Assembly: GCA_022572105.1 (NCBI GenBank)
Contig: JACZWN010000104.1
Span: forward strand, 1-11,819
DNA from: Pseudomonadota bacterium
GTDB taxonomy: Bacteria > Pseudomonadota > Alphaproteobacteria > Kiloniellales > J153
Direction of reading: 5' to 3'
Length of the DNA stretch: 11,819 nucleotides
The position numbers and the translations under genes were made by a program. Below, in pieces: positions 9,023 to 11,819 of the stretch; the stretch's first letter is position 1, and each line of letters starts with the position of its first letter. The notes below the pieces were generated by a model, which saw only the letters and a list, made by a program, of their open reading frames with translations, had not been told where the DNA came from and did not search any database.

Positions 9023-11461
9023 ATGAGCGAGACGGGCGTCGGCGCCCGCGTGCCGCGCAAGGAGGACGACCGCTTCCTGCGCGGCCGCGGCCAGTATGTC
9101 GCCGATATCAAGCTGGCGGGCATGAAGGACGTGGCGTTCCTGCGCAGCCCGCTCGCCCACGCCCGCATCCGCGCCGTGCAGGTCCCCGAAAAGTGGCGCG
9201 GCGCGGTGTTCACCGCCGAGGATCTCACGGGCGTCAGGCCGATCCGGGCGGTCTCCGCGCTGCCCGGCTTCAAGCCCTCGGAGCAGCCGCCGCTGGCTAC
9301 CGGCAAGGTCCGCCACGTGGGCGAGCTCGTCGCCATCTGCGTCGCCCGGACCCGTGCCGAGGCCGAGGACATCGCCGCCGAGGTCGAGGTCGATTTCGAG
9401 GAGCTGCCCGCGGTCGTCGACATGCTGGAAGCGCGCGCGCCCGGCGCGCCGCTGGTGCACGAGGACTGGGGCGACAACGTCTTCCTCGAGACCCTCGTGG
9501 ACGGGGACGTGGACTCGGTCAAGGACCGCGCCGCGATCAAGGTCAGCCGCGAGATCCGCACCGCGCGCCAGTGCATGATGCCGATCGAGGGCCGCGGCGT
9601 GGTCGCCGCCTGGGACAGCCGGCGCGAGCAGCTCGTGGTCCACAGCGCGGCGCAGATGCCGCACGTCACCCGCACCGGACTGACCGAATGCCTGGGCCTC
9701 GACCACGGCCAGGTACGGGTGATCGCGCCCGATGTCGGCGGCGGCTTCGGCTACAAGGGGATCCTTCTGCCCGAGGAGGTCTGCCTGTCGTGGCTGACCA
9801 TGCACCTGGGGCACCCGGTGCGCTGGATCGAGGACCGGCGCGAGCACCTGAGCGCCACGGCCAACTGCCGCGAGCACCACTACCTGATCACCGCCTACGC
9901 CGAGGCCGACGGCCGGCTGCTCGCCATCGACGCCGAGGCGACCGTCGATTCCGGCGCCTATTCCATCTACCCCTTCACGGCCGGCCTGGAGGCGGCCCAG
10001 ATCGGCAGCATCCTGCCCGGGCCCTACGACTTCCCGGTCTACCGCTGCCGCACCTGGTCGGTGGCCAGCAACAAGCCGCCGATCATGCCCTACCGCGGGG
10101 TCGCGCGCACCGGGGTCTGCTTCGCCATGGAGCTGATGCTCGACGCGGTCGCGCGCGAAGCCGGCCTGGAGCCCCACGAGGTGCGCCTGAAGAACCTGGT
10201 CCCGCCCGAGGCCATGCCCTTCGACAACATCACCGGCAAGCACTTCGACAGCGGCGATTACCCCGAATGCCTGCGCCGCGCGGTCGCCGCGATCGACCTC
10301 GCGGCCGTGCGCGAACGCCAGGCGCGTGGCGCGCCCGACGGCCGGCTGGTCGGGGTCGGCTTCGCCGTCTACTGCGAGCAGGCGGCCCACGGCACCTCGG
10401 TCTACGCCGCCTGGGGCATCCCCATGGTGCCCGGCCACGAGCAGGCGAGCGCGCGCATCACCCCCGACGGCGGGCTCGAGCTCCGGGTCGGCGTGCACTC
10501 CCACGGCCAGGGGCTGGAGACCACGCTGGCCCAGGTCGCCCACGAGGTCCTCGGCATCGACATCGACAAGGTGAAGCTGGTTCTCGGCGACACCGAGTAC
10601 ACGCCCTATTCGACCGGGACCTGGGGCTCGCGCTGCATGGTCATGGCCGGGGGCGCGGTCGTTGCCGCGTGCCGGGAGCTGGCCGAGCGCCTGGCCAAGA
10701 TCGGCGCGCACTTGCTCCAGGTGCCGGTCGCGGCGGTCACGGTCCAAGACGGCAAGGGCCAGGGCGCATCGGGCAGCGTCGGCATCGCCGAGCGCCAGAC
10801 CGCGGCCTATCCGGCCCTGTCTCCCGGTGGCTGGAACCTGATCGGCCGGACCCCGGCGCCGCTGTTCGATCGCCAGCAGGATTTCTTCTATGACGTGCCG
10901 CGCGGCCGGCTGAAGCTGCGCCGCTTCGAGGACGGCCTCTTCGTGCTCCTTCGCGATGACGACGATGCCGTCGCCGTCGCCGAGGAGCAGGTCGCCCGGC
11001 AGCACGCGGACCTCCCCCAGCGACACGGGGGCGTTGTACTCGTCGGCGCGCACGCGGTCCTTGCCGGTGCGCATGTAGGTGCCGCGGGAGAAGATGGGGT
11101 AGCCGAGCTCGAGCGAGCGGTCGGAGTCGCGGCAGACGCCGTTGATGACGGTGCCGCCGAGCTTGTTGCGGCTGGCCATGATCGTGAGTATGTCGCCCCA
11201 CACCGTGGCGTCCATGCGCCCGCCGTTGTCGATGACGACGATGCCGCCCTCGGGGATGTCGTCGATGTAGTCGCCGACGCTCTCGCCCTTGTGCCCGGCG
11301 GTCATGGGCTCGTTGCGGACCGTGAAGGCCCGCCCGCAGAGCTTGAAGCTGCGGTCGACGGGCTTGATGCCGAAGAAATACGCCGAGCCCAGGTTGCTGA
11401 TCGCTCCGTCCTCTTTCTCAGGCGCACCGACCAGTACCGACGAGCCGCCAAGCGCCACTGA
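9023..11461 (+). CDS. CoxL-like molybdopterin-binding hydroxylase subunit with a foreign C-terminus (probable pseudogene)
   Basis: The first ~580 residues (to about 10765) match the large, molybdenum-cofactor subunit of xanthine dehydrogenase/CO dehydrogenase-family enzymes. They include GARVPRKEDDRFLRGRGQYV at the N-terminus, HVGELVAICVARTRAEAED, PDVGGGFGYKG (GGGFG at 239-243), RWIEDRREHLSATANCREHH, PYRGVARTG at 356-364, HSHGQGLETTLAQVAHE and YSTGTWGSRCMVM. Normal relatives run to about 770-800 residues, and the C-terminal region with the catalytic glutamate (GEGG-like motif) is missing. From about residue 582 the frame passes into a PxpB piece, a CYTH piece, and then sequence antisense to an RraA-like gene, which is almost certainly not meaningful protein. 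A GGGGGA ribosome site lies 5 bases before the ATG. No small (2Fe-2S) or medium (FAD) subunit gene is seen in the window. The product is unlikely to be active. Confidence 0.75.
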   Translation: MSETGVGARVPRKEDDRFLRGRGQYVADIKLAGMKDVAFLRSPLAHARIRAVQVPEKWRGAVFTAEDLTGVRPIRAVSALPGFKPSEQPPLATGKVRHVGELVAICVARTRAEAEDIAAEVEVDFEELPAVVDMLEARAPGAPLVHEDWGDNVFLETLVDGDVDSVKDRAAIKVSREIRTARQCMMPIEGRGVVAAWDSRREQLVVHSAAQMPHVTRTGLTECLGLDHGQVRVIAPDVGGGFGYKGILLPEEVCLSWLTMHLGHPVRWIEDRREHLSATANCREHHYLITAYAEADGRLLAIDAEATVDSGAYSIYPFTAGLEAAQIGSILPGPYDFPVYRCRTWSVASNKPPIMPYRGVARTGVCFAMELMLDAVAREAGLEPHEVRLKNLVPPEAMPFDNITGKHFDSGDYPECLRRAVAAIDLAAVRERQARGAPDGRLVGVGFAVYCEQAAHGTSVYAAWGIPMVPGHEQASARITPDGGLELRVGVHSHGQGLETTLAQVAHEVLGIDIDKVKLVLGDTEYTPYSTGTWGSRCMVMAGGAVVAACRELAERLAKIGAHLLQVPVAAVTVQDGKGQGASGSVGIAERQTAAYPALSPGGWNLIGRTPAPLFDRQQDFFYDVPRGRLKLRRFEDGLFVLLRDDDDAVAVAEEQVARQHADLPQRHGGVVLVGAHAVLAGAHVGAAGEDGVAELERAVGVAADAVDDGAAELVAAGHDREYVAPHRGVHAPAVVDDDDAALGDVVDVVADALALVPGGHGLVADREGPPAELEAAVDGLDAEEIRRAQVADRSVLFLRRTDQYRRAAKRH
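10766..10873 (+). other. Fragment of PxpB / KipI (5-oxoprolinase subunit B), ~36 residues
   Basis: In the same frame as the CoxL part, residues 582-617 of the composite contain GSVGIAERQT followed by SPGGWNLIGRTP and LFD. That is the signature of the C-terminal part of PxpB/KipI and allophanate hydrolase subunit 1 proteins. Nothing before it (the rest of the ~230-residue PxpB) and little after it is present. The boundary with CoxL is uncertain by about 15 bases, because CoxL relatives have a similar GSVxIAE string at this place. Confidence 0.7.
10873..10936 (+). other. Fragment of a CYTH-domain protein, ~21 residues
   Basis: Still in the same frame, the sequence QQDFFYD then VPRGRLKLRRFEDG matches the conserved second segment of CYTH (class IV adenylate cyclase/thiamine triphosphatase-like) proteins, including the RGRLKLR basic motif of the triphosphate tunnel. 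The remaining ~150 residues of such a protein are absent. The match is short, so the call is moderate. Confidence 0.6.
10919..11368 (-). pseudogene. RraA-like protein (HMG aldolase / RraA family), both ends missing
   Basis: About 150 residues match the core of RraA-family proteins, which include 4-hydroxy-4-methyl-2-oxoglutarate aldolases and RNase E inhibitors. The order is CGRAFTVRN, then IPEGGIVVIDNGGRMDATVWGD, TVINGVCRDSDRSLELGYPIFSRG and PGDLLLGDGDGIVVIA, ending EHEEAVLEAA. The conserved Arg-Asp pair of the active site is kept in NGVCRD. Typical members have 210-230 residues, so roughly 45-50 N-terminal and 20-30 C-terminal residues are lost. The N-terminus is replaced in frame by an FG-GAP piece. 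The C-terminus runs into sequence that on the other strand encodes the CYTH piece. Beyond that the minus frame is antisense to the CoxL gene and has no family resemblance. Confidence 0.8.
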
Positions 11462-11512
11462 GGAACCGAACTTGTCGCCGCTCTGGGTGATGTAAACGGT
11501 GTGGTTGGTCAT
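11369..11512 (-). pseudogene. Single FG-GAP repeat fused in frame to the RraA-like fragment
   Basis: The 48 residues from the ATG at 11512 contain SGDKFGSSVALGGSSVLVGA, a following acidic segment and GSAYFFG. This is one FG-GAP (beta-propeller/integrin-like) repeat; such repeats normally occur in series in large secreted or surface proteins. There is no signal peptide and no further repeat. The frame upstream closes at a TAG at 11546-11548, so this is an isolated piece. It supplies the only ATG to the RraA-like sequence, but I see no strong ribosome site before it. Confidence 0.75.
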
Positions 11513-11587
11513 GGTGTCCGCCGGTGTTAGGGTCAGCCGGGTATGCTACACGCCCCAGACGGCAGGGGAGTGACCGCAAGGGGCGAT

Positions 11588-11819
11588 ATGTACGGCGAGC
11601 GCATCAACGGCATCTCCTTGGTCCTTTCGCACTGCGATGACCCGGCCAAGGAGCCGGAGTTCAACGAGTGGTCCGACGAGCCCCTGGGCGACATGGTCGC
11701 CACGGGGCTATTCCACCGCGCCACGCGCTACGAGCTCGCCACGCCCGGTACTGGCGAGCCCTACCTTGCGGTCTACGAGACCAACGAGCCGGTGCAGCGC
11801 ATCACTGACGAGCTTGGCC
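11588..11819 (+). CDS. Small EthD-like / ferredoxin-fold hypothetical protein, partial
   Basis: The frame is open for 77 codons to the right edge. The pattern is ISLVLSHCDDPAKEPEFNEW, then DMVATGLFHRATRYEL and PYLAVYETNEP. It is like a family of small alpha/beta-barrel proteins related to EthD/Dabb domains (LVLS..DP..E.EFN.WYD..H..D....G....A.RY). Here the usual WYD..H is WSD..L, so the commonly conserved histidine is missing. The start at 11588 is chosen because family members begin close to this point and AAGGGG lies 4 bases upstream. An in-frame ATG at 11543 would add 15 residues without family resemblance. Function is unknown; some relatives accompany catabolic hydroxylases. Confidence 0.6.
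   Translation, partial: MYGERINGISLVLSHCDDPAKEPEFNEWSDEPLGDMVATGLFHRATRYELATPGTGEPYLAVYETNEPVQRITDELG

Noticed and set aside
8948..10915. Continuation of the RraA-like minus frame to the left, giving an 854-residue open frame
   Set aside because: Past about 10919 it is antisense to a well-conserved CoxL sequence and resembles no family. Only the RraA and FG-GAP parts are kept.
10755..11512. Mosaic region as a remnant insertion sequence or phage attachment site
   Set aside because: No terminal inverted repeats, target duplications, transposase motifs or tRNA-like sequence were seen; the pieces are housekeeping-type families.
11543..11587. Earlier in-frame start for the EthD-like protein
   Set aside because: It adds 15 residues without family likeness and has no ribosome site, while 11588 has AAGGGG in front of it.
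11513..11587. Promoter or remnant in the gap before the last gene
   Set aside because: I found no convincing -35/-10 pair and no recognisable protein piece in this 75-bp stretch.

Overview
The window is very GC-rich. The nearest impression is an F420-producing proteobacterium, perhaps alphaproteobacterial. This rests only on base composition, protein style and gene content, so the taxonomic call is weak.

Region 1 (1-7975, minus strand) is one tightly packed operon read right to left. It starts with a 1209-residue 5-oxoprolinase/hydantoinase (fused HyuA-HyuB type). This is followed by an NADPH:F420 oxidoreductase (npdG/fno), then cofE, cofD, cofC and an FO synthase (fbiC) that runs off the left edge. 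cofE/cofD, cofD/cofC and cofC/fbiC each share a 4-base ATGA stop/start overlap. The hydantoinase and npdG are 8 bp apart. Nearly the whole coenzyme F420 pathway is here: FbiC makes FO, CofC activates a phospho-acid with GTP, CofD joins it to FO, CofE adds glutamates, and NpdG moves hydride between NADPH and F420. The 5-oxoprolinase would release L-glutamate, which is the substrate of CofE; that link is inferred.

Region 2 (7976-8232) is a 257-bp divergent control region, more AT-rich than its surroundings. It holds a good plus-strand promoter whose -10 box lies between the arms of a 7-bp inverted repeat (GTATGGT/ACCATAC). It also has a perfect 16-bp palindrome, and an extended -10 promoter followed by a third copy of the half-site just before the regulator gene. 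The regulator (8233-8982, plus strand) is a GntR-family protein with a UTRA ligand domain. It is the obvious candidate controller of itself and perhaps of the F420 operon.

Region 3 (9023-11512) is the odd part. A CoxL-like molybdenum hydroxylase large subunit begins normally but loses family resemblance after about 580 residues, roughly 200 short of its expected end. Short recognisable pieces of unrelated proteins follow: a PxpB (5-oxoprolinase subunit B/KipI) fragment, a CYTH-domain fragment, then on the opposite strand the core of an RraA-like protein, joined in frame to one FG-GAP repeat that carries the ATG. Two of the junctions (CoxL/PxpB and CYTH/RraA) fall where the joined families look alike. 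This is either a real patchwork of gene debris or a chimeric assembly/amplification artefact.

Region 4 (11588-11819, plus strand) is the start of a small EthD-like or related ferredoxin-fold protein cut off by the right edge. I saw no tRNA, rRNA, CRISPR array, transposase or clear terminator.
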